This document shows positions 1-6,744 of a stretch of 24,447 nt of DNA, one piece after another (the stretch's first letter is position 1; each line of letters opens with the position of its first letter). Position numbers and translations under genes: made by a program. Origin of the DNA: F2B08 sp046260445. Its GTDB lineage: Bacteria; Actinomycetota; Actinomycetes; Actinomycetales; Dermatophilaceae. The notes under the pieces were generated by a model, which was given only the letters and a program-made list of their open reading frames with translations, was not told where the DNA came from and made no database searches. The stretch spans positions 1 through 24,447 of the forward strand of contig JBHEPF010000040.1 in assembly GCA_046260445.1 (NCBI GenBank), written 5' to 3'.

Positions 1-156
1 GATCTGCTCGCCGCCGGTCTGGCACCGCCCATCGCCGGGGCCCTGGCTGCCCTCGTGCACGGCGTCGCCGCGCACGATGCCAATCCCGGTGGTCCGATCC
101 GCGCGATCGAGGTCGCCCGGGGAATTCCCGTGACGGTGGCACGGCTGCTGCGCTGA
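1..156 (+). CDS. nnrD: C-terminal end of probable ADP-dependent NAD(P)H-hydrate dehydratase (partial)
   Basis: An open frame enters from the left edge and ends at TGA 154-156, giving the last 51 residues of a protein. The fragment has an Ala/Leu-rich helix, then AALVHGVAAHDANPGG, and ends in VTVARLLR. This resembles the C-terminus of the ribokinase-like NnrD/YjeF domain, which repairs hydrated NAD(P)H and usually ends with an 'AA...VHG.AA' helix and a short terminal helix. The catalytic GSGD loop lies outside the window. Location agrees with this call: nnrD lies upstream of alr and the tsa genes in many actinobacteria, and those genes appear further right here. The fragment is short, so the identification rests partly on context. 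Confidence 0.55.
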   Translation, partial: DLLAAGLAPPIAGALAALVHGVAAHDANPGGPIRAIEVARGIPVTVARLLR

Positions 157-183
157 GCAGCATGGAGTGGCAGGCCGCTCCGT

Positions 184-203
184 CGACGGATGCGGTGCCG
201 TCG
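184..203. terminator. Weak hairpin between converging gene ends
   Basis: CGACGG (184-189) and CCGTCG (198-203) form a 6-bp stem with an 8-nt loop in the 49-nt gap between the nnrD stop and the Rieske gene stop. There is no T-run on either side. Its position between convergent genes suits a bidirectional terminator, but a 6-bp GC stem is common by chance in this DNA. Confidence 0.25.
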
Positions 204-205
204 CC

Positions 206-586
206 TCAGAGCTCGACGTAGACGTCGTCGCCCTCGACGACGACGTCGTAGGTCGTCAGGGGTGACGGCTGCTTGCCGAGGGCGATGAGCTTGCGCGACC
301 AGCGCGGCATGTCCATCCCGGCGACGCCGGGTGTCCAGTCCAGGTTGTCGCCCGAGGCGAGGTCGAAGCGGGAGTTGTGCCATGGGCAGACGACCGCTCC
401 GTCGGTGTACTTCAGACCGCCCGGCCCCTTGGTGAGGGAGAGGCCCATGTGGGGACATCGGTTGAGCGCTGCGCACAGCGACCCGTCGGCCAGCCCGACG
501 ACGAGCGACGTGCCCTTGGCATCCACGGAGTGCAGCCCCCCGTCGGAGAAGTCCGCGGTGCTGCCGATCCTCACTCGCTGCGACAT
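206..586 (-). CDS. Rieske (2Fe-2S) domain protein
   Basis: A 126-residue protein consisting of a single Rieske domain. The cluster ligands are visible as C44-P-H46 and C67-P-W-H70, followed by NSRFD, the usual 'CPWHNSRFD' ending of the second motif. Stand-alone proteins of this size serve as ferredoxin components of ring-hydroxylating oxygenases or resemble NirD, the small subunit of nitrite reductase. No oxygenase or reductase partner is nearby, so the electron acceptor is unknown. There is no signal peptide or membrane segment, so it should be cytoplasmic. The ATG at 584-586 is preceded by GAGGAG about 8 nt upstream. It is transcribed divergently from the SGNH hydrolase and converges on nnrD. 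Confidence 0.85.
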   Translation of the reverse strand: MSQRVRIGSTADFSDGGLHSVDAKGTSLVVGLADGSLCAALNRCPHMGLSLTKGPGGLKYTDGAVVCPWHNSRFDLASGDNLDWTPGVAGMDMPRWSRKLIALGKQPSPLTTYDVVVEGDDVYVEL

Positions 587-719
587 GACATGTCTCCTCG
601 TCTCGGGTGTCTGGGCTCATTCTTACCAGTGCACGGTCGCCGCCGCCACTGCCCCGCCGCACCGGGGTGGCGGGAGCCGGCTACCAGGACCGTCCGTCGA
701 CCCACGCAGGTCGGCGGCA

Positions 720-725
720 TAGCAT
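720..725 (+). promoter_or_regulatory. Predicted -10 box of a leaderless promoter for the SGNH hydrolase
   Basis: TAGCAT lies 7 nt before the ATG at 733, so transcription would begin at or next to the start codon. TCGACC (697-702), 17 nt upstream, matches TTGACA at four of six positions and is a plausible -35. No Shine-Dalgarno sequence precedes the ATG, consistent with a leaderless mRNA. Confidence 0.5.
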
Positions 726-732
726 CGGACCC

Positions 733-1494
733 ATGGTGCGAAACGGTCCGGTCCGGGTCGGACCGGACCGTCGCCGAGGTCCCTCGAATGAGTGGCGACG
801 GGCCCGGCTGTGGTGGCTCGGACTACCCGTCGTGCCCATCCAGGGATACCGGCTCGTCCGGACCATTCCGCGCTTCACCGACGCGGACGGTGTCACGGGG
901 CGGGTCGGCTCCGGCGAACGGCTCATGAAGGTCGTCGCACTGGGGGACAGTGTCACGGCGGGGTACGCCGTCGGCCATCACCGCTCGTCCGTCGCCGGTC
1001 AGCTCGCGCTCCGGCTCGCCGACCGCTACGGCGCGACGGTCGACTGGCGGGCCTGCGCGATGACCGGTGCCACCGCAGGGCGGGCGCTCGCTCTCATCTG
1101 CGCCGACGCGCTCGTTGACGCCGACCTCGTCTTCGTCTCGATCGGCGTCAACGACCTCAAGAACCTGCACAGCACCACTCGCTTCCGGCGCGAGCTCGAG
1201 ACGCTCCTCGATGCGATCCTGGCCGCCGCCCCGCGGGCCAGGGTGTGTCTGCTCGGTATCCCACCGCTCGACCACTTCCCGGCGTTCCCCCGGCCGCTCG
1301 CGGATGCCCTCGGCTGGCGTGGTCGGGCCTTCGACGCGGTCGGGGTCGCAGCCGTCGACGCTCGTGAGAGGACCTTCCGGATCGAGACCGACCAGCCGCT
1401 CGGCCCCGAGATGTTCGCCGGCGACGGGTTCCACCCGAGCCCGGCGCTGCACGCCGCCTTCGCCGACGCCGTCATGGCGCGGTTCCCGGGGTGA
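733..1494 (+). CDS. SGNH/GDSL-family esterase-type hydrolase
   Basis: A 253-residue protein of the SGNH hydrolase superfamily, which hydrolyses esters such as acyl or acetyl groups on lipids or carbohydrates. Block I is GDSVTAGY with nucleophile Ser73, block III is GVND, and block V is DGFHPS carrying the catalytic Asp and His. The N-terminus has a basic stretch and a weakly hydrophobic segment (about 25-40, ARLWWLGLPVVPIQG) that could be a membrane anchor; this arrangement is common in actinobacterial members. The frame is open upstream to 607, but ATG 733 is preferred because a -10 box lies 7 nt before it and the upstream translation looks like random Pro/Arg-rich sequence. The natural substrate cannot be told from the sequence. 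Confidence 0.8.
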   Translation: MVRNGPVRVGPDRRRGPSNEWRRARLWWLGLPVVPIQGYRLVRTIPRFTDADGVTGRVGSGERLMKVVALGDSVTAGYAVGHHRSSVAGQLALRLADRYGATVDWRACAMTGATAGRALALICADALVDADLVFVSIGVNDLKNLHSTTRFRRELETLLDAILAAAPRARVCLLGIPPLDHFPAFPRPLADALGWRGRAFDAVGVAAVDARERTFRIETDQPLGPEMFAGDGFHPSPALHAAFADAVMARFPG

Positions 1495-1783
1495 GCCACC
1501 GGCGAACGTGTCCAAGCGCATGGCTCGACATCCTCTTCGACACCGACGGTGCCTGCGCCGGCGGTCGCGGGCGGCCTCACCGACTCGACGTGAAAGCGGC
1601 AGGGTGACCCGCGCTGTCAGGAGAAGAAGAAGTCGACCTGCCACGTCCCACCGGCTGGGGGTCTGCCCTTCACGGCGTGAGCGAGACGCCGCCTTCAAAG
1701 CCCCACAGCTCGGATCCGACCCCCTTCAAGAGCCGAGTACAGACCTTCCGAACGCGGTCCGCGGGCACCGCTGCGGTGACGGT
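1495..1783. other. Intergenic stretch without a recognisable gene
   Basis: About 290 bases between the SGNH hydrolase and the LtaS-like gene promoter. GAGCCA (1493-1498) and TGGCTC (1521-1526) can pair around a 22-nt loop just after the stop codon and could be a weak terminator. Two short readable peptides may be gene fossils: a Ser/Thr/Pro-rich plus-strand stretch ending near 1592, and a minus-strand stretch ending in GGTWQVDFFFS at about 1617-1652. Neither has a start, a ribosome-binding site or a recognised family, so I call no gene here. Confidence 0.4.
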
Positions 1784-1802
1784 TATCCTGACCTGATCAG
1801 GT
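1784..1802 (+). promoter_or_regulatory. Promoter -10 with a palindromic operator-like site
   Basis: TATCCT (1784-1789) fits the TANNNT -10 consensus. It is followed at once by the perfect 12-bp palindrome ACCTGATCAGGT (1791-1802), which would cover the predicted transcription start near 1796. No good -35 is visible, as is common for activator-dependent or alternative promoters. A palindrome in this position is typical of a repressor operator, but the regulator is unknown. Confidence 0.45.
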
Positions 1803-1854
1803 GGCCGGGCCAGCCGATGGACGGTTGGCGGCACCAACTGTCATGGAGCCTGCA

Positions 1855-3882
1855 GTGAACGAGTCACGATCCTCACGACGAGATGCGCGGGAGGTGTCAA
1901 CACGCCCGCGGCGACTCGTTCTGCCGATCTTCCTCGCCGCGTCGATCATCCACCTGGAGGTCCTGCTCCGCACCAGGACCGATGCGCCCTTCGCCAACGA
2001 CGGACTGCTGTACATCGTGCTCTTCGCGGTCGCCGGTGCCCTGCTGGTGCATCTGGTGGCGGGCTTCCTCACCGGCCTGGGTCGCAGCATCGTCGTCGGC
2101 GTGTTCCTCGGGGTCCTGACCGTCGTCTTCGCGTCCCAGATCATCTACTACGAGTTCTTCACGACGTTCTACACGGTGTTCTCCGCCATGAACGGCGGCC
2201 AGGCGACGCAGTTCCTGAACGACGTGCTCATCGAGCTCCGGGAGAACGCGCTGTGGCTTCTCCTCCTGGCACTGCCGCTGATCCTCTTCCTCGTCCTGAA
2301 CAAGTGGATCGGCGCAGGCCGGTCCCGTGCGACGTGGCTGAATCGGGGCGTCACCGCGACCCTCATGGTCGGATCCTTCGCACTGGCCGTCGCGGCGCTC
2401 GGTCTCGGTGACAGGGAGCAGGCCGGCGCCTACGACGTGTACTACCGGAACAGCGAGCCGGTGGCTTCGGTGAACCGGCTGGGCCTGCTGACCAGCATGA
2501 GGCTCGACCTGCAGCGCACGGTCCTGGGATTCCGGCCCGAGCTCGCCCCGCCGCCGGTGATGGTGCTTCCGGAGGCCGAGGGCGGCGACCCCTCCGGCCC
2601 GCCGCCGGCAGACCCCTTCGAGACCTCGGCCGAGGAACCGGTGGTCTATGAGGAGAACGTCATGGACATCGACTTCGAGCGGCTCATGGCTGAGGCAGGC
2701 AGTGACGAGCTGAGCGCCATGCACCAGTACTTCGCCATGCGCGAGCCCACGACGAAGAACGAGTACACGGGCATGTTCGCGGGGTACAACCTGGTCTTCA
2801 TCACCGCCGAGGGCTACTCCCACTACGCGGTCGACAAGGACCTCACGCCGACCCTCTACACGATGACCCACGAGGGTTTCACCTTCACGGACTTCTACAA
2901 CCCGCTCTGGCCCGTGAGCACCTCGGACGGAGAGTACGTCGCCACGACGAGCCTCATCCCCAAGAACGGCGTCTGGAGCATGTACAAGTCCGCAGCCAAC
3001 TCCATGCCCTTCGCCATGGGCAACCAGCTCAGGAGTGCGGGCTACACGACCTTCGCCTACCACAACCACACCTACGACTACTACCGGCGCGACCTGTCCC
3101 ACCCGAATCTCGGCTACGACTACAAGGGACTGGGGAACGGGTTGGAGGTCAGCGAGACCTGGCCGGCCTCCGACCTCGAGATGATCGACGTGACCACGAC
3201 CGAGTTCGTCCATGACGAGCCCTTCCATGCCTACTACATGACCGTCAGCGGTCACATGCAGTACAACTTCTTCGGGAACTTCATCGCGGCCAAGAACCGG
3301 GACCTGGTGGAGGATCTCCCCTACAGCGAGGCCGGCAGGGCCTACCTGGCGACCCAGATCGAGCTGGACAGGGCGTTGGAGCTCCTCATGCGCAGGCTCG
3401 AGGAGGCCGGGGCCGCGGACAACACCCTCATCGTCATGAGCGCCGACCACTACCCCTACGGACTCGACAAGGACGAGATCGACGATCTGGCCGGCTACGA
3501 GGTGGAACGCGTTTTCGAGCTCCACAGGAGCAGTCTGATCATCTACGCCAAGGGGATGACGCCAGCGGTCATCGACCGGCCGGCGTCCAGCCTGGACATC
3601 CTTCCCACGATCTCCAACCTCATGGGACTGGACTTCGACTCGCGGCTGCTGATGGGAAAGGACATCTTCGCCGAGGCCGACCCCATGGTGATCTTCGGCA
3701 ACCGCAGCTTCCTGACGGACAAGGGGCGCTACAACAGCGCGACCCGGGAGTTCATCGCCGTCCAGGGCGTGGAGGTGCCCCAGGACTACCGCAAGCGCAT
3801 CTCCGATGAGATCGACCGCCAGTTCTACTACTCCACGATGATCCTGGACAAGGACTACTACGACATCGTCATCGACCGCTAG
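1855..3882 (+). CDS. LtaS-type membrane phosphoglycerol transferase (sulfatase fold)
   Basis: A protein of about 675 residues with the lipoteichoic acid synthase layout. Five membrane segments lie near residues 21-38, 51-72, 79-98, 133-149 and 165-184, followed by an extracellular alkaline-phosphatase/sulfatase domain. Metal and catalytic residues are visible: Glu319 in ITAEGYS, the nucleophile Thr356 in VSTSDGEY, His467 in SGHM, and Asp531-His532 in SADHYPYG. LtaS enzymes move glycerol phosphate from phosphatidylglycerol onto a surface glycolipid or polymer; the acceptor here is unknown. I chose GTG 1855 because GGAG lies 6 nt before it; ATG 1843 and GTG 1801 are in frame. G+C in sampled stretches is about 62-63%, below the neighbours, and motifs such as TSDGEY and ADHYPYG recall Firmicutes members, suggesting transfer. 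Confidence 0.85.
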   Translation: MNESRSSRRDAREVSTRPRRLVLPIFLAASIIHLEVLLRTRTDAPFANDGLLYIVLFAVAGALLVHLVAGFLTGLGRSIVVGVFLGVLTVVFASQIIYYEFFTTFYTVFSAMNGGQATQFLNDVLIELRENALWLLLLALPLILFLVLNKWIGAGRSRATWLNRGVTATLMVGSFALAVAALGLGDREQAGAYDVYYRNSEPVASVNRLGLLTSMRLDLQRTVLGFRPELAPPPVMVLPEAEGGDPSGPPPADPFETSAEEPVVYEENVMDIDFERLMAEAGSDELSAMHQYFAMREPTTKNEYTGMFAGYNLVFITAEGYSHYAVDKDLTPTLYTMTHEGFTFTDFYNPLWPVSTSDGEYVATTSLIPKNGVWSMYKSAANSMPFAMGNQLRSAGYTTFAYHNHTYDYYRRDLSHPNLGYDYKGLGNGLEVSETWPASDLEMIDVTTTEFVHDEPFHAYYMTVSGHMQYNFFGNFIAAKNRDLVEDLPYSEAGRAYLATQIELDRALELLMRRLEEAGAADNTLIVMSADHYPYGLDKDEIDDLAGYEVERVFELHRSSLIIYAKGMTPAVIDRPASSLDILPTISNLMGLDFDSRLLMGKDIFAEADPMVIFGNRSFLTDKGRYNSATREFIAVQGVEVPQDYRKRISDEIDRQFYYSTMILDKDYYDIVIDR

Positions 3883-3942
3883 CGTTGATCGCGGCTGCTC
3901 GGTGCCCTTGCGAAGCGACCGAGGTGCCGAGAGAGTGGAGAC

Positions 3943-6393
3943 ATGTCCTCCGTCGAGTCCGTGACCTCTACCGCGCCCCTGGACGAGAACGCCGTGGCTG
4001 CCATCGATGCTTGGTGGCGCGCCGCGAACTACTTGGCGGTGGGCCAGATCTACCTCATGGACAACCCCCTGCTGGAGCGTCCGCTGGTGGCGGAGGACGT
4101 GAAGCCGCGACTGTTGGGGCACTGGGGCACCTCGCCTGGGCAGAACTTCCTCTACGCCCATCTCAACCACCAGATCCGCGAGCGGGATCTTGGCATGATC
4201 TACCTGAGTGGGCCCGGACACGGGGGCCCCTCGCTCGTCGCGGCGGCCTGGCTGGAGGGCACCTACTCCGAGGTCTACTCCCACGTCGGCCGGGACCGCC
4301 GGGGTCTGCGGGAGCTGTTCCGGCAGTTCTCCTTCCCCGGCGGCATCCCCAGCCATGTGGCCCCCGAGACGCCCGGCTCGATCCACGAGGGCGGGGAGCT
4401 CGGCTACGTGCTCTCCCACGCGTACGGCGCCGCGTTCGACAACCCCGACCTCGTCGCAGTGGCGGTGATCGGCGACGGGGAGGCGGAGACGGGCCCGCTT
4501 GCCACGGCGTGGCACAGCAACAAGTTCCTCGACCCGCAGGTCGACGGCACGGTGCTACCGATCCTTCATCTCAACGGCTACAAGATCGCCAACCCGACGG
4601 TCCTCGACCGCATCCCGCGTGAGGAGCTCGAGGCGCTCATGGTCGGCTACGGCCACCAGCCCTACTTCTTCGAGGGCGGCTTCGACGACGAGGACCCGGC
4701 GGACACGCACCAGCGCTTCGCCGCGCTCCTGGGCGAGGTGCTCGAGGAGATCGCCGCCATCCGTGCCCGGGCACGCGATGGCGTCCTCGCCGGGCGCCCG
4801 CGCTGGCCGATGATCGTCTTCCGCACGCCCAAGGGGTGGACCGGTCCGGAGGAGGTCGACGGGCTGCCCGTCGAGGGCACCTGGCGCAGCCACCAGGTCC
4901 CGATGGCGGCCGTCCGCGGCAACGACGAGTACACCAGGCTCCTGGAGAACTGGATGCGCAGCTACCGGCCGGAGGAGCTCTTCGACGAGTCCGGCAGGAT
5001 CGTGCCCCTCGTCGCGCGAAACAACCCCGAGGGACTGCGGCGAATGAGCGCCAACCCGCATGCCAACGGCGGAATCCTCACCCGGGAGCTCGACCTGCCG
5101 GACTTCCGCGGGTACGGCGTGGACGTTTCCTCCCCCGGCGGTGCCACGGCGGAGCCGATGCGGATGCTCGGCGGCTGGGTCGCCGACGTCATCGACCGCA
5201 ACCGCGAGACCTTCCGCCTCTTCGGTCCGGACGAGACGCACTCGAACCGGCTCGGCGCGGCGGTCGAGAAGGGCGGCAAGTCGTGGCAGGCGCAGGTCGT
5301 GGACACCGATATCGACCTGTCTCGCACCGGCAGGGTCATGGAGGTGCTCTCGGAGCACCAGTGCCAGGGCTGGCTGGAGGGATATCTGCTGACCGGGCGG
5401 CACGGCCTGATCAACAGCTACGAGGCTTTCGTGCACATCGTCGACTCCATGTTCAACCAGCACGCCAAGTGGCTCGACGCCTGCCGGGACATCCCGTGGC
5501 GGGTGCCGATCCCCTCGCTGAACTACCTGTTGTCCTCGCACGTGTGGCGCCAGGACCACAACGGCTTCTCGCACCAGGACCCCGGCTTCCTCGACGTGGT
5601 GATGAACAAGACCGCCGACGTCATCCGGATCTACCTGCCGCCGGACACCAACACCTTGCTGTCCACCGTCGACCACGTGCTGCGCGGCAAGAACTACGTC
5701 AACGTGGTCGTGGCCGGCAAACAGCCCGGTCCGCAGTGGCTGACGATGGAGGAGGCCGTGCTGCACTGCACGCGCGGCATCGGCATCTGGAACTGGGCCG
5801 GCTCTGAGGTTGCCGGGGAGAAGCCCGACGTCGTGCTCGGCTGCGCAGGGGACATCCCCACCATCGAGGCCGTCGCGGCGGCCAAGCTGCTCCGTGAGCA
5901 CCTGCCCGAGCTGCGGGTACGCGTGGTCAACGTCGTCGACCTCATGCGGCTCCAGGACGAGAGGGAGCATCCGCACGGTCTCGGCCACCGAGACTTCGAC
6001 GCGCTGTTCACGACCGACCGGCCGGTGATCTTCGCCTTCCACGGCTATCCCTCGCTCGTCCACCGGCTCACCTACCGACGCACCAACCACTCCAACATCC
6101 ACGTGCGCGGCTTCAAGGAGGAGGGGACGACCACGACACCCTTCGACATGCTCATGCTCAACGACCTGGACCGCTACGGCCTGGTCGTCGACGTCATCGA
6201 CCGGGTGCCGGGCCTCGCCGAGCGGGCGTCGGTCCTGCGGCAGGAGATGCTCGACACCCGGGTGCGGGCCCGCCAGTGGACCCGCGAGCACGGTGAGGAT
6301 CTTCCCGAGGTCGCTCAGTGGGTGTTCCAGGACGGCGACAACACCCAGGGGTCCGGTGCCCCCGGGTCGGACGTCGGCGGCGACAACGAGTAG
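3943..6393 (+). CDS. xfp: Xylulose-5-phosphate/fructose-6-phosphate phosphoketolase
   Basis: An 816-residue protein, the usual size for the family. It is a thiamine-diphosphate enzyme that cleaves xylulose-5-P (and often fructose-6-P) with phosphate into acetyl phosphate plus glyceraldehyde-3-P or erythrose-4-P. N-terminal signatures are intact: GHWGTSPGQNF (59-69, with His60), SGPGHGGPS (89-97), HEGGELG (148-154) and the ThDP/Mg site GDGEAETGPLATAWHSNKF (177-195). The central and C-terminal domains are complete, including conserved tracts such as WRQDHNGFSHQDPG. The ATG has GAGAG/GGAG about 2-12 nt upstream. It follows the LtaS-like gene by 60 nt on the same strand and may be co-transcribed. 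No acetate kinase or phosphotransacetylase gene is adjacent, so acetyl phosphate would be used by enzymes encoded elsewhere. Confidence 0.95.
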   Translation: MSSVESVTSTAPLDENAVAAIDAWWRAANYLAVGQIYLMDNPLLERPLVAEDVKPRLLGHWGTSPGQNFLYAHLNHQIRERDLGMIYLSGPGHGGPSLVAAAWLEGTYSEVYSHVGRDRRGLRELFRQFSFPGGIPSHVAPETPGSIHEGGELGYVLSHAYGAAFDNPDLVAVAVIGDGEAETGPLATAWHSNKFLDPQVDGTVLPILHLNGYKIANPTVLDRIPREELEALMVGYGHQPYFFEGGFDDEDPADTHQRFAALLGEVLEEIAAIRARARDGVLAGRPRWPMIVFRTPKGWTGPEEVDGLPVEGTWRSHQVPMAAVRGNDEYTRLLENWMRSYRPEELFDESGRIVPLVARNNPEGLRRMSANPHANGGILTRELDLPDFRGYGVDVSSPGGATAEPMRMLGGWVADVIDRNRETFRLFGPDETHSNRLGAAVEKGGKSWQAQVVDTDIDLSRTGRVMEVLSEHQCQGWLEGYLLTGRHGLINSYEAFVHIVDSMFNQHAKWLDACRDIPWRVPIPSLNYLLSSHVWRQDHNGFSHQDPGFLDVVMNKTADVIRIYLPPDTNTLLSTVDHVLRGKNYVNVVVAGKQPGPQWLTMEEAVLHCTRGIGIWNWAGSEVAGEKPDVVLGCAGDIPTIEAVAAAKLLREHLPELRVRVVNVVDLMRLQDEREHPHGLGHRDFDALFTTDRPVIFAFHGYPSLVHRLTYRRTNHSNIHVRGFKEEGTTTTPFDMLMLNDLDRYGLVVDVIDRVPGLAERASVLRQEMLDTRVRARQWTREHGEDLPEVAQWVFQDGDNTQGSGAPGSDVGGDNE

Positions 6394-6479
6394 CGGCCGG
6401 AACCCGTCGCCGGTCCCGGCTCGATACCGAGACCTTCGATGTCGAGATGAGGGCACGCGCTGACATCGCCGGACGGATC

Positions 6480-6718
6480 GCCGAGGTTGGCGGGCCCGGT
6501 GAGGAGCCGCGATCGCGCTGCGCAAGGAGGCCGCGCGCGTCCCCGAATCGCTCCAGGATCTGCGCACCGAGGCCGCGGTCCGCGAGGTGCTCGAGGACTT
6601 CAACCGCCGGGTCAGGCGGGACCGGCTCCGCCCTCCCTGATGACTGCGGTGGTGGCCCCGCCTGCCGTGAGACTTCGACCGACGTGGCGAACCGCATACT
6701 CGGTCCACAGCACGGCAC
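6480..6718 (+). pseudogene. Decayed DUF1992 (DnaJ-homologue-like) gene remnant
   Basis: No intact gene fits the 351-nt gap after xfp. One frame (6500 to stop 6638-6640) reads IALRKEAARVPESLQDLR then TEAAVREVLEDFNRRVRR, which strongly resembles the conserved core of DUF1992 proteins ('LPP.L.LRKE...L...RSEAEVR.L..E.N.R.R'). Beyond the stop, other frames continue with PPAVRLRP and STDVANRI, resembling the usual C-terminal 'PP...P.DVD.VV'. The conserved N-terminal half is absent or unreadable. A stop at 6500-6502, the terminal stop and apparent frameshifts indicate a dead gene. The -10 box of the next gene now lies in or just after this remnant. The family call is from memory of the motif. Confidence 0.4.
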
Positions 6719-6732
6719 CGAACGCAGCCGCC

Positions 6733-6738
6733 TAGTCT
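6733..6738 (+). promoter_or_regulatory. Predicted -10 box of a leaderless promoter for the dienoyl-CoA reductase
   Basis: TAGTCT sits 6 nt before the GTG at 6745, placing the transcription start at the start codon. No Shine-Dalgarno sequence is seen. No convincing -35 is visible. Confidence 0.5.
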
Positions 6739-6744
6739 GCTGAG

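Noticed and set aside
607..732. N-terminal extension of the SGNH hydrolase to 607
   Set aside because: The translation is Pro/Arg-rich without homology, and a -10 box lies just before ATG 733.
1855..6393. LtaS-like gene plus phosphoketolase as a dedicated new pathway
   Set aside because: They are adjacent, 60 nt apart, but share no substrate or known link; the xfp gene shows a normal high GC, so a joint system is not supported.
6701..6709. CGGTCCACA as a third DnaA box
   Set aside because: Two mismatches in the first two positions compared with TTGTCCACA; not convincing.
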